From assembly GCA_013398295.1 (NCBI GenBank), contig VZSF01000898.1, positions 404,815 to 468,814 on the forward strand: 64,000 nt of DNA. The letters run 5' to 3'. Shown in pieces: positions 50,001-59,878 of the stretch (positions are counted from its first letter, which is position 1; the number at the start of each line of letters is the position of its first letter). Made by a program: the position numbers and the translations under genes. The notes beneath the pieces are model-generated. The model saw only the letters and a list, made by a program, of their open reading frames with translations, searched no databases and was not told where the DNA came from. The stretch comes from Chionis minor. Lineage: Eukaryota; Chordata; Aves; Charadriiformes; Chionididae.

Positions 50001-53000
50001 CTGGGATTTGTGCTGGCTAAGAGTAAGAAATGATCCAAACTTGCTTTTGTTCTCATTCTTCCCCATAGAGCTGCCACCACCACCTCCTCCCCCACCTGGA
50101 GAGGAGGCAAATTTCTCCTCAAACTGTGCTTTTCCTCCACCCCCCCCACCCTTTGAAGAGCCTTTTCCACCAGCCCCAGAAGAAGTTTTCCCTTCTCCTC
50201 CTCCTCCTCCACCACCGATGTTTGATGAAGGGCCTGTGAACAAGGTACCTGCCCCACAGGTGAGTGAGGTCAAAGGAATTATAGTTTCTTGTGTTATTCT
50301 GTGAGACCGCTTCTCCCTACTCTCTGAACTCACTAGGAGGAAGCCCTGAGATCTGGGAAAGCAGAAAATGCTACCACTCCTTGAACCAGCATAGGTTAGG
50401 GTCAACTGGCTGGGCTACATCTCTGCAAATGAAGGACTAGGGTTACCTGGTGGACAGCGAGTTGAATGTGAGCTGGCAATGCATCCTTGTGGCAATAAAG
50501 GCCAACCACATGCTGGGCTGCATTTGTGAGAATGTAGTCAGCAGGACAAAGACAGTGATTATTCCACTGTCTTCGCTGATAGTGAGACTGTGTCTTGGAG
50601 GACTGTTTCCAGTTGGGCTCCAATAATAATAATCCCAGAGGAGTACTGAACTAGAGGGAATCCAGCAAAGGGTCATCGCGATCGCTGGGGGTTGGAGCAT
50701 GTGATGCAAGAGCTGGGCTCTTTCAGCCTGCAGAAGAGGAGGCTAAGTAAGGCAGGGATCTTAACTGCAGTGTACAATACCTAAAGGAGGGCTGGAGAGA
50801 AGACAAGATTCTTTTCACTGGCAGACAACATGAGAACCGGGGCACAACAAGAGAACAAGAGACAATGGACACAAATTGTGGCAAGGGAAATTCCTGTTGG
50901 ACAGAATAAAAGCCTTTTCTTCTGCAAGGGTGGCTCAAAACTGTCACAGGTACCCAGAGAGACTGGGAAATCTGCATCCTTGGGATGTTCAGAAATGACC
51001 TGGACAAGGCCCTCAGCAACCTGATCTAGCTTGGGAGTCAGGCCTGCTGTGAGCAGGGTGTTGGAACAGAGACTGTCAGATGTCTTTTCCTACCTAAATC
51101 TGTCTGTGAGTTTCTTTGGCCTGTGCATTTTCCCACTGTTTGTACTTTGGAGACTGTCCTGTTCATCTCACCAACTTGCTATCCGCTCAAATCAAGGAGC
51201 GGATCTGTACCATAGTCCACGCTATCAACATCTGCTATTGTAAGGGGTACACCTGGTTCTCTGGTTGTTCCTGTAACATGCTCTGCTCCCTCTTCCCTCA
51301 TGGATGGTTGTATAGGTACGTGGCAAGATGAGCAGCATTGATCTTGAGATTCACTCACTGTCTGTAATGTTGGATGACATGGAGAAGAATGACCCCTTCA
51401 AGTCCCGGGTGAGCTCTGCAGAATATTGCAGGTGGAGGAGAGATGACAAGTTTGCTAAATGGAGGTAGCAAGAAGGATGCTATGGATAAAAATTCCGGAT
51501 TAACCGTAGCACAAGAGTGTACATGGAGGACCAGAACACATAGATCTGGAAACTTACCAGGACTGCTAAATATATAACACCCTGGAAACTCTTAGTATTG
51601 TGGGTCTGGGGTAGCTGCTGACTTACTGCTATAGACAGTTTCTCTCTGTTGCTTTCCTTTACAGATACCTCCAGGATCCACAGGTTCTCTGGAGAAGCCA
51701 TCAGCCTCAAAAACCCATGTGGAAATATCATCTGCACTCAGAGATACTCCTCCTTCCTTTCCTTCCAAGTTCACTCCAAAGCCAAGTGGAAGCTTACCTT
51801 TCAAGACCCCTGGAGTGGATTTGACGCCCTCCCCAACCCCATGGGCAGCCCCACAGCAACGCAAGGAGCCTCTAGCACCAGTCCCTCCACCACCCTCTCT
51901 CCCTCCTGCTCAGCCTACACCTAAATTCACCCCACCCCCTGCTGCTGGCTCTCCTAAGTCTGGGTCCAAATCGGATGCCAATGTTCCCATGGCTCCCTCA
52001 AACTCTGCAAGATATCCTACCTCCCTTCAGACTCAGTTCACAGCCCCTTCACCTTCAGGTCCCTCCTCTCGGCCACAGCCTCCCAATTTCACCTACGCAC
52101 AGCAGAGGGAAAGACCCCAAGTGCAGGAAAAGCCACGTCCCACGGAACAATCTACTGCTGCAACAGACACGGTAAGGGATAGAGAGCAATGGGACCAGTG
52201 TCTTTTGGCAGGCACAGCATCACTGGGAGTGATGTTAGAGGATGAGGAGGGAGGGTCTGTCCCAGGCTAGGGGAAGCTGTTACCCATCTGAAAGAGAGAT
52301 ATAACTAGAGACAGTGGTAGAGTGGAATAGGACCTGTAAAGGTGGAAAGAAGCAAGCATAGTGGCTGGCAGATTGTTCCTGAAAGAGAGACAGACAGGAG
52401 AAGGAAAAGTGAGAGAAGTAGTTTTATTAGGAACAGGATGGGAAGGAGTCTGTCTGTATGTGTCCTTTGAGATTATTTCCTGTTCCTGCAGCATAGACCC
52501 ACAGGCTGCAGTGCAGATCCACCTAGGGGAAACTCCTGTCTCACCATGAAGGAGGTAGAAGAGCTGGAGATGTTGACCCGGAAACTGATGAAGGATATGG
52601 AGCATCCACCCCCAACAGAGGCTGCCACTTCTGGTGCGTTCCTTCAGTGGACAGCAGTAGGACTGAGACTGTGGTGGGTTTTCATCTCTCCTAATCCTTT
52701 TCTTCTTCCATTGACAGAGCTCTGTGGCTTCTGCCGGAAACCCCTGTCACGAACCCAGCCAGCTGTGAGGGCTCTGGACTGCCTTTTCCATGTGGAATGC
52801 TTCACCTGCTTCAAATGTGAGAAGCAGCTGCAGGGGCAGCAGTTCTACAATGTGGATGAGAAGCCCTTCTGTGAGGACTGCTATGCTGTGAGTCACTGTG
52901 ATGAAGGCTGCTAGAGAGCTGCTAGAGAGAGCTGAGCTTGCTGTCGTTGCTCTCTTCCTGCTTTCCCGCCCTCCTTCTGTCTTGCCTGTCTGTGGGGTAG

Positions 53001-54130
53001 CCTCCTGGGATGGGGGATTGTATTAATGTGGCTTACTTGCTTCCTTTGGCCTCAGGGGACCTTGGAAAAGTGCAGTGTCTGCAAACAGACCATCACAGAC
53101 CGGATGCTGAAGGCCACTGGTAACTCATACCATCCCCAGTGTTTCACCTGTGTGGTGTGCCATAGCCCTCTTGAGGGGGCCTCTTTTATTGTGGACCAGG
53201 CCAACCAGCCTCACTGTGTGGACGACTACCACAGGTATGGAAAGAGCAGGTGCATGTGGTGTCTGAAAGAAGGCAGATTCCCTTACACCTGTTTAATTTT
53301 GCTGGAATATGGGGTTGGGTTGCCCATGTGATCTGTTGGACCTAAAGTTAAAAATGAGTCAGCAACGTACCTTGTAGCAATTAAGGTCTTTTTCCCACCT
53401 AAAGGTCTTAGTGATTAATTGTTCCTCTGCCGTTAATACTATTGTACGGCAGTGAGGAACTTGCATTGAATGTCACTATGGTGGTCATGGTCTCTTCCAC
53501 AATTTTGTGTGTTCCAGGAAGTATGCTCCACGCTGCTCAGTTTGTAGTGAGCCTATCATGCCAGAGCCTGGAAAGGATGAGACAGTGCGTGTGGTGGCAC
53601 TGGAGAAAAATTTCCATATGAAATGCTACAAGTGTGAGGTAAGCCTGGTGGCCCCACTCCTATTGTCTATCCTGACCAAACACTAAGCTTGTTTTGAATG
53701 TATTTGGAGCATTTTTGAAGCCGATTCAGAAGAAGATTAGACATTCATAGACCACGGGTCCATGAACAAGGACTATGCAGAGTTGAGGTCTCTAACATCC
53801 CTAATACAGAAGCTGTGTATACTGGGGGACCATGCTGGCATCACAGAAGGGGCTTGCTCTTCCCTCACAATAGTATCTTCTATTAAGCACCATCAGAGAC
53901 AGAGCAGTGGGCTGTGAGCCATTATCCTGATCCAGCGGGGCATTTCTTACATCCTTGAATGCATTTACCCTGCTGTTGGCTGTCATTGAGCTCCCTCCCT
54001 CTTTTCTTTCCCTGTTCAGGACTGTGGGAAGCCCTTGTCCATTGAAGCAGATGAGAATGGGTGCTTTCCACTGGATGGGCATGTGCTGTGTATCAAATGT
54101 CACACCGTTCGTGCCAAAACAGCACGCTGA
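46778..54130 (+). CDS. ZYX: Zyxin, complete coding region in nine exons
   Basis: Zyxin is a cytoskeletal LIM protein of focal adhesions and stress fibres that recruits Ena/VASP proteins and alpha-actinin and also shuttles to the nucleus. Nine exons join with matching phases: 46778-47027, 50069-50259, 51316-51408, 51665-52171, 52492-52633, 52718-52887, 53056-53234, 53518-53638 and 54020-54130, giving 587 codons plus stop (556 if the 93-nt third coding exon is skipped). Order of parts: conserved N terminus (residues 1-84); proline-rich region with FPPPP-type EVH1-binding motifs (about 95-140); long Pro/Ser/Thr linker; a leucine-rich, nuclear-export-like segment (about 366-385); and three LIM domains (about 397-581). 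The start is the ATG at 46778; nothing in frame upstream within the exon is an ATG. Large parts match chicken zyxin as I recall it. The gene is convergent with EPHA1. Confidence 0.97.
47028..50068 (+). other. ZYX intron 2
   Basis: Bounded by GTAGGT and CCCATAG. It holds T-rich runs (about 47630-47710) and copy 2 of the 100-bp direct repeat (48245-48345). I saw no further exon. Confidence 0.85.
48245..48345 (+). repeat. 100-bp direct repeat, copy 2
   Basis: About 91% identical to 45905-46005 in the same orientation, 2.34 kb downstream, inside ZYX intron 2. It carries one extra GATA unit in its (GATA)n core. All three CpGs of copy 1 are lost here. Confidence 0.95.
50069..50259 (+). CDS. ZYX: ZYX exon with Ena/VASP-binding proline motifs
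   Basis: A CCCATAG acceptor opens the exon and a GTGAGT donor closes it; it is 191 nt and ends in phase 0. It encodes acidic-proline motifs of the FPPPP type ([15 protein letters not shown], then [11 protein letters not shown]), the EVH1-domain ligands by which zyxin recruits Mena, VASP and EVL to sites of actin assembly. An internal GTACCT (50244) is a weak alternative donor. A glycine-rich open frame on the minus strand here is only the antisense of this proline tract. Confidence 0.96.
50405..51100 (+). mobile_element. CR1 LINE fragment in ZYX intron 3
   Basis: A degraded plus-strand CR1. It shows TGGACAGCGAGTTGAATGTG, AGGCCAACCACATGCTGGGC, CTCTTTCAGCCTGCAGAAGA and a degraded TTCCTACCT tail, in the order of a CR1 3' region. 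Stops and indels abound. It ends about 215 bases before the 93-nt ZYX exon. Confidence 0.88.
51316..51408 (+). CDS. ZYX: ZYX 93-nt symmetric exon, possible cassette
   Basis: A TGTATAG acceptor and a GTGAGC donor enclose exactly 31 codons, phase 0 at both ends. It encodes [18 protein letters not shown] followed by EKNDPFKSR, matching a short conserved segment of mammalian zyxin. As I recall it, the published chicken zyxin protein joins the flanking exons directly, without this segment, which would mean the exon is optional. The acceptor has a poor pyrimidine tract, which fits weak inclusion. Confidence 0.85.
51665..52171 (+). CDS. ZYX: ZYX long Pro/Ser-rich linker exon
   Basis: A 507-nt exon (169 codons, phase 0 at both ends) between CTTTACAG and GTAAGG. 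It is rich in Pro, Ser, Thr and Lys and contains the [18 protein letters not shown] segment conserved in zyxins just before the LIM half. This is the disordered linker that carries regulatory phosphorylation sites in the family. It lacks a folded domain. Confidence 0.95.
52492..52633 (+). CDS. ZYX: ZYX exon with nuclear-export-like segment
   Basis: A TTCCTGCAG acceptor opens a 142-nt exon ending with one base of a split Glu before GTGCGT. It encodes [20 protein letters not shown], the leucine-rich stretch that in mammalian zyxin serves as nuclear export signal. Near its start is PTGCSADPP, three residues (GCS) longer than the chicken protein as I recall it. Other AG dinucleotides follow closely, but only the first keeps the frame. 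Confidence 0.92.
52718..52887 (+). CDS. ZYX: ZYX LIM1 exon
   Basis: Encodes LIM domain 1 with the zinc ligands of CGFC, the H-x-x-C of [11 protein letters not shown] and the CEDCY terminus. LIM domains here bind partners and, together, strained actin filaments. Acceptor TTGACAG, donor GTGAGT; it ends in phase 0. Confidence 0.97.
53056..53234 (+). CDS. ZYX: ZYX LIM2 exon
   Basis: Encodes LIM domain 2: CSVC, then the [11 protein letters not shown] core and the HCVDDYH end. All eight ligand positions appear intact. Acceptor GCCTCAG, donor GTATGG; the last two bases belong to a split Arg codon. Confidence 0.97.
53518..53638 (+). CDS. ZYX: ZYX LIM3 exon, first half
   Basis: Starts with the third base of the split Arg, then [20 protein letters not shown] and the FHMKCYKCE core of LIM3. 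Acceptor TGTTCCAG, donor GTAAGC; it ends in phase 0. Confidence 0.97.
54020..54130 (+). CDS. ZYX: ZYX last coding exon, LIM3 end and stop
   Basis: Acceptor CTGTTCAG. Encodes [20 protein letters not shown] and the final [10 protein letters not shown] followed by TGA at 54128-54130. This completes LIM3. Confidence 0.97.
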   Translation, partial: DCGKPLSIEADENGCFPLDGHVLCIKCHTVRAKTAR

Positions 54131-55262
54131 GGCGCTTGGAGTGGGCATACCCTTGAGATCCCTGCACTCTAATACTCTTCCCCTCCCTGCCGTTGTCCTA
54201 TCCCTCTGCCTGACAGGGCAGATTGCTACCAATGGAGACTATGCCAGAGTAGTTCTTTACTCATGTAGCATTCACTGCTCCTAGACTTCACTCTGCATGC
54301 CCACCAAGAAAGAACCTCTTCTGTCGCTACTTCCTGGCCACCATGTATTCCAGGCTGGGGGCTATGATCAAGGTGAGTGCACAACTTCTATTCTCTCAAG
54401 ACTCTGGAGGAGGAAGACCAGACCTCCGTCACTGCCTGGTGGAAGTAGCAAGAACAACTTTGTGGCAGCTGCTGGGAAGGGCTGAGCATTCTTCTGTTCC
54501 ATGGAGCCAAGAATGATTATTTGACCTTAGAAAGTGGAAGCCTCCATTTTGGCACCACTTCTGTTTTCAATTCTTTTTTTTTAATTTTTATTTTTTCTTG
54601 TGCCACTTCATTATCATGAACTATCATGAACTTCATTATCATGAACATTATCATGACTTCATGTCTTTCCCTGCCCCCTCCCTCACTCCTGGGTTAGAGT
54701 GTGGAGGCAGAACATATTGGGAATCTCTTATTGTTGCTGGAAAAAGCAAACCTGCTCTAACTTTTCTGTTTCTAATGGATTTTAATGGCTGTCTTGTTGC
54801 TTTTTTTTTCCCTAAGCCAAATTAAACTGGCAATGTTTGGAATCCTACTCTGTTCCTGAGTTTGAAAACTTTTTTTAAAAAAATCTTTTTCCCTCCCCCA
54901 AATTAATTGTTTCCCAGTGTGGTTTCTGGACAGCCAGGCTGGGCACCAGAGTAGCAAAGCAGTCCAAAGAATGCCTGTTTACAAATAAAGACTGTCATAA
55001 GAACAGGCAGCACATGGTGAGGAGGCGTGTAGGAGCATGGATGAGGATTCAGCAGACTGAGAGGAGTGCCTCCCTCTTCCAGTATGAATTCTTTCACCCA
55101 TGTCAGTGAAAGCTGCAGTGCAATTACAACGTACTGTCTGGCTCTAAGTGTTACTGCACTGAGCCCCACTTCCTGGACTAGAAACGCAAACTGAACAAGC
55201 CTTTGAATAACTACACTGTCCGACCACTGTTTGCATTCAATAAATTGTGGGTTTTTCCCATT
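54131..55262 (+). other. ZYX: ZYX 3' UTR with candidate polyadenylation signals
   Basis: The likely 3' UTR. Signals: ATTAAA at 54821-54826, AATAAA at 54984-54989 and AATAAA at 55239-55244. The last is followed by a GTGTCTG-type GU-rich element at about 55267, which makes it the best main end. A further AATAAA at 55808-55813 could serve a longer form. The choice needs transcript data. Confidence 0.6.
54606..54663 (+). repeat. TCATGA-containing short repeats in the ZYX 3' UTR
   Basis: Four copies of the palindrome TCATGA (starting at 54614, 54624, 54639 and 54651) are embedded in TTCATTATCATGAAC-type units, with a 25-base period between the two best units. It could fold into short hairpins in RNA. 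Confidence 0.85.
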
Positions 55263-56059
55263 AACATGTGTCTGCTGTATTTGTTCAACTACCCATGAGA
55301 ATTGCTGTCTTAAGCAGTAGAGAGTGTATGTATTGTTGCTATTCCACCTTTCCTCCAGAGATGATGAGTCTGAAAATGGCCTTTCCACCTCCTGGTCTCC
55401 TTTTCAAACTGTTTAGATTCCTAATTCTCCGTGCCTGAAGAGCAGCTGCCATTTAAAGCAGTGGAAGACTGCATTTCAGTACGGCAAGATTGTAGTCTGC
55501 TTGATGGTGTTGCTGGGAGGCAAGTTAGTACAACCTGCTTGCATCAGACTGGCATAAAGTTGTCAGTTTGCTTGCTTTGCTTTAACTATTTCTACTCTGA
55601 AAGTGTTTGTACTTGATGTTTATGGTTTTAAGCATGGTACTGTCTTGGTCGCTGCAGGTGAAACTCCTCTGTGGTAGGCATCAATGCTGCTACACTTCAA
55701 AGACATGAAACCTACTGTTGTTCCCTTGTCAGTTTTGACTCCTCTTTAATGACTCATTGCAAATTGATCCAGTAGATGCTTTGAGATTTCCTATACGATG
55801 AGCAAAAAATAAACAAATTGTACATTTGCTTTCTTACTGAGTTCTTCCTTGTTTGTAGGCATTGTTTTGAGTGGTTGTTTCTGGATTATGTGATTAAGAG
55901 GTCGTGCCCACAAACACCAAGGAGCACAGGGAAGAGAAACAATGGCAGGAGAGAGAAGCACTTGTCAGAGGACTATATAGCTCTGTTGTCTGGGTATGAA
56001 ACCTGCCCAACAGTCAATGGGAAAGGCCCTCTAGGTCACCTTGCAAATTCAGGGGAGGT
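55263..56059. other. Intergenic, nothing recognised
   Basis: Lies between the ZYX 3' end and the second LTR-like repeat. It contains an AATAAA at 55808-55813. No exon or known repeat is seen. Confidence 0.5.
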
Positions 56060-57055
56060 TAGTCCCTCTGAGGAGCATGGGGTGCAGGGGAAGAGCAATG
56101 TACAACATGTTATGGGATGTGTAGGGACAGGAAAAGGGAGTGACTAAGGAGAGGAAGCAGCAGGTGAAAACTGGGGGGAAAGGGGCGCAGAAGGGGCTGG
56201 CTGCACATACACAGTACATTTGTTTGGCTGTGCCCCATGTGTCATCTTCAAGTTTCCTGTGTGGAGGGACTCTGTTCAGTGCTTGTGGAGGTCTAAATGC
56301 CAGCAACTGGAAATACCTGAGTGCAGGCATACTGTGTGGTATGTCCACGTGTAATCACTAGGAAAAATCAAATTAGAGTAGCTGGTGAGTGAGTAGGGCA
56401 AGAGACCTGAGAGCTGTGAGTTGACATGGCTGTGAGTCTGTCAGGATGCTGGAGAGACCAGACTGAGAGTCAGCTGCTAAAGCTCCCAGGAGGCCCAAGC
56501 TGCCAGCTACTGGTGAGTCTCGACCAGCTACCAGACAGTTTACATCTGTGTGTGAGGTGACCAGGGAACCCTGGGGCCAGCTGCTGGGTGGAGCCTAGGT
56601 CTAAAGCTCATTACCGGAGGGCTCACGTGCACACACACGCACACAAGGTGTCAGAGTGCCCACCACTGGAATGGGGCTGCAGGCTTCAAGGACTCGCGTC
56701 CTGCTGCCAGCAACCAAGGAGACCATCTTGAGCTCCAGATTGTTAACCCAGCTACTGGATAGCTGGTCTTAGACCCCAGAGGGATCCATAGTATATATGC
56801 ATGTATTTCCTGCTGACAGGTTCATCCTGATCAGCCAGAGAAGGGATTAGGATCTGGCTGTGCTGTGTTTGCATGACTCTCGTGTTTTCTGCCTAAGGCC
56901 AGTCATGTACTCTGTGTGTGCATATATTATATATATATACATGCACATATTATATACATGTATATTTTATGTCCATGTCTATTGGAAATATGTGCTCAGA
57001 CTTGCTACTGGCTGTACCTGAGCATGTGGAACTGAGCAGCCTCTTCTCTGTCAGG
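56060..57055 (+). repeat. LTR-like dispersed repeat, copy 2
   Basis: Collinear with 5700-6625 in the same orientation: TTATGGGATG (56109), AAGGGGCTGG, GGTCTAAATGCCAGCAACTG (about 56290), TGATCAGCCAGAGA (about 56829), a TA-rich microsatellite (about 56925-56955) and CTACTGGCTGTACCTG (about 57005-57020). It has no coding capacity. An old solo LTR is my best guess; the family is not named. Confidence 0.5.
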
Positions 57056-57064
57056 CCAGCTCAT

Positions 57065-57890
57065 TCAGCAGCTCCTCACAGTTGAATTTGGAAGGGACCT
57101 CCCTGGTCACAGAAGTGTCAACCACAGCAGGTTGCTCAGGAAGGTACCTTTTTTTTCAGTATTTCCAAGGATGAGAACTCCACAACCTCCCTAGGTAACC
57201 TGTTCTAGTGTTTGACAACCCTCACGTTTTTTCTTACCTTTGAATGGAACTTACTGTATTTTGATGTGTTCCCACTGCTGCTTCTCCTTTCACTGCATAC
57301 CACCGAGGAGAGTCTGACTCCCTTCTTCATTCCCTCCCATCAGGTATTCATACACAGTGATAAGAGCCACCCAAACCTTTTCCTCTTGAGGCTGAACAGT
57401 CCTCAGCCTTTCCTCCTATGTCAGATGCCCTAATCCTTTCAACACCATAGTAACCCTTCCGCTGGACTTGCTCCAGTAGGCCTCTGCCCTGTGTACTGGG
57501 GAGGCCGGAATTGGATGCAATGCTCCAGATGTCTGACTAATGCTGAATAAAGGGGAAGAATTGCCTCCCTCCAGCTACTGGTGATGCATTTGCTAACGCA
57601 GTCCAGATACTGATGGCCTCCTTTGCACGTTACTGGTTCAAGGGCAATTTGCTGTTCACTATGACCTGCAAGTCCTTTCCTGCAAAGCTGCTTTCCAGCC
57701 AGTCAGCACCCAGAATGTACTATGGCTGTTCCTCTCCAAATGCAAGGACTCTACATTTCCCTTTGTCCACCTTCATGAGTCTCCTCTCTTCCCATTTCTC
57801 CCATGTGTTAAGGTCCCTCTGAATGGCAACAGAGCTATGTGACATATCAACAACTTCCAATTTTCTATAATCTGCAAGGATAAGCTAAAG
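57065..57890 (-). mobile_element. CR1 LINE, longer reverse-oriented fragment
   Basis: The plus strand reads as CR1 in reverse: a GTTGAATTTGGAAGGGACCT 3' block, CAGGTTGCTCAGGAAGG, CTCCACAACCTCCCTAGGTA, CTGAACAGTCCTCAGCC, then further 5' the CTCCAGATGTCTGACTAATG and CTGTTCACTATGACCTGCAA regions. It covers about 0.8 kb, is older than the copy at 6.8 kb and has no intact frame. Confidence 0.9.
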
Positions 57891-58830
57891 TTTATATATG
57901 GACGACACAAGCTCCTAATCTTGTGCTAGCCTCATCAGGGCTAATCTTCTAGCCTGGATACCTGCCATGTAGCAACTTTATCATCTATATTTCATGTTAA
58001 AGACACCAATTACTAAGACTGAACTCACTGATACACTAAGAAGACTCACAGTAAGTGAGCTTATTTTGTCAGCTGTATCCCTTGCTATAGTTGCAGTGAC
58101 TTGAGTAGCTGAGGTACACGTATACTACACTTCCTTGTGTATACTCTGCTGCTTCTCATGCTGAATAGAGACCAGCCATCTTGCTTTAAATTGCAGGTCT
58201 TCAGATCTCTGCTTAACTCGTCTGTCATTTCTGGTTAAGCAAGACCTTCCCCGGAGCAGGAGTGTTAATTTATAGTCTTAAGAATTTGGAGCATTATACA
58301 GTTATGGAAACACTCACAGCTAGCTACAGCAAGTAACTGCTGAATGACTAGCACTTACCTTCTTCACCAACCTAGGCTTAGCTCAAGCACTGAAAAATAC
58401 ATCTTGAGGTGATTACTCTTCCCAGGTATGAGAAAGACTTAGGAACATCAGACTGAGATACTTTTCCTCCCCTGGACAGTCTACAGACAGGACTACAGCA
58501 GAAGCAAGTACTTCTCACATGCATTTCATCAAACTACAGCAGTACTTCTCCCAGTTTAGGGGTAAACACAGGACCTGTAAAAAGACAGGCTTTGCTAACG
58601 GATGGATGCAGCTGTAACTAGGCTTACGGAAAAAAGTCTGAAGTGTCCAGCTGCGTATGTATCCTTTAATCCTAATGCAATGGCATTTCCACATTAAATC
58701 TGCAGTTTAGTGGGCAAAGACCATTGGCTGAAACAACTAAACATGGATATAAGGACCGTGCTGGAACTTATAATGTATGTGCTAAAGTAAAGGTCCTGAT
58801 CATATTTGAAATAAGCCAAAGAACTCCAAC
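57891..58830. other. Intergenic, nothing recognised
   Basis: AT-rich sequence between the CR1 and the putative EPHA1 3' end. No exon or recognised repeat. Confidence 0.45.
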
Positions 58831-58834
58831 ACAG

Positions 58835-59799
58835 CCTGCTCTGCCACACGTTTATTTACAAAATATTATTTACAGTCTATAACTATCTTGAGCTCTGATA
58901 AATAATAACATTTCCTCCACAGAGAAGGAATAAGACAGACCACCTATTTTTCTGTTACAAATACCCTATCCAGCCAAACAAGACTATTCTTTTAAAAAGG
59001 GGCAGAGAAAAATGGGTATCTGAAGGGTTTTCTGTCCATGGCACAAGTAAATGTCTTAAGCAGGTTGGAGAGATGTGTATCTCCCTGCTGAAGTGTGCAT
59101 GTGCAAAACAGCAACATGCTGAGGTTATATGATCACGCAAGTTACAGCAGGGTGTGCTGGTACTCCCAACTTCTCCTCCAAAGAATGAAGTACACCATGA
59201 GTTGGTGTTTAAGGCAAGAGTAGCCAAATTAAAAAACATGTCCCTTAGCAGTAGCCTTGTGAAAGACGGAATAGTTTGTTCCTGTTGTAAAATACGGAAG
59301 ACAAAAGGCTGCTGAAGTGAGAAGGGATATATGTCAGGGAGTGAATGGGGCCAGTCTCTATGTGTCTTGTGTCCCTGTGCATGTTCCCTGAATGTCACAG
59401 TCTATCTGAACCCTCATCTCCAATCTTAAAACATTATCCACTGCCTCCAACCCACTTTGTATGTATCCTTATGTTTCCATGTGATATACTGAGGGTCTGA
59501 AACTCCAGTATGAGGACTACAGGGATTCCTTAGTGCTGCACAGAACTGACTACAGAAGACAGGGCTGAGAACAGTTCCTAAGACCAGTGCTCTGAAACGT
59601 ACCAGTGGCTGCTGTAGAGCTAAAGCAAGGGGGAACAGAAATGAGAGCAGGTGGTGTTGCCTCATGAGCCTTTTCAGTCCTGGTTGTTTGGCTTTGCTTG
59701 TCCCAGTCACTCATTTGGAAGCAATTGCCATAGGAATGATTCCAAGTGATAGCTGGTAAGAATGGGCATTTTTAGCAAGCTTAAGAAAGCAACGACTGA
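58835..59799 (-). other. EPHA1: EPHA1 3' UTR with polyadenylation signal
   Basis: On the minus strand the last EPHA1 exon continues past its stop codon without an evident splice donor. An AATAAA (complement of 58851-58856) lies about 0.95 kb after the stop. The end is placed about 15-20 bases beyond the signal. A 147-codon minus frame inside (58955-59398) has no domain and is not called. Confidence 0.55.
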
Positions 59800-59878
59800 T
59801 CACTCCTTAAAGCCTTGGATGCTACACAGGATCCTCTTCTGGTGGCCTGGAAGTGACACTCCCATCTGTTTCAAGTCC
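59800..59878 (-). CDS. EPHA1: EPHA1 last coding exon (SAM C-terminal half, stop)
   Basis: Minus-strand acceptor CATTTCCTTTAG, then G completing a split Glu, then [20 protein letters not shown] and QGFKE with TGA (complement of 59800-59802). This is the second half of the SAM domain. It is only 79 nt and was found by reading from the donor of the preceding exon. Confidence 0.95.

Noticed and set aside
49989..50405. Glycine-rich minus-strand open frame
   Set aside because: It is the antisense of the proline-rich ZYX exon at 50069-50259.
52546..52914. Open frame starting at ATG 52546 as an independent gene
   Set aside because: The ATG is internal to ZYX (LTMKEV context), and the frame reads through an intron between 52634 and 52717 by chance.
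56625..56645. CA-rich run considered as a functional repeat
   Set aside because: Short, interrupted microsatellite inside the LTR-like repeat; ordinary.
58955..59398. 147-codon minus-strand open frame
   Set aside because: Lies inside the inferred EPHA1 3' UTR, after the stop codon, without domain.
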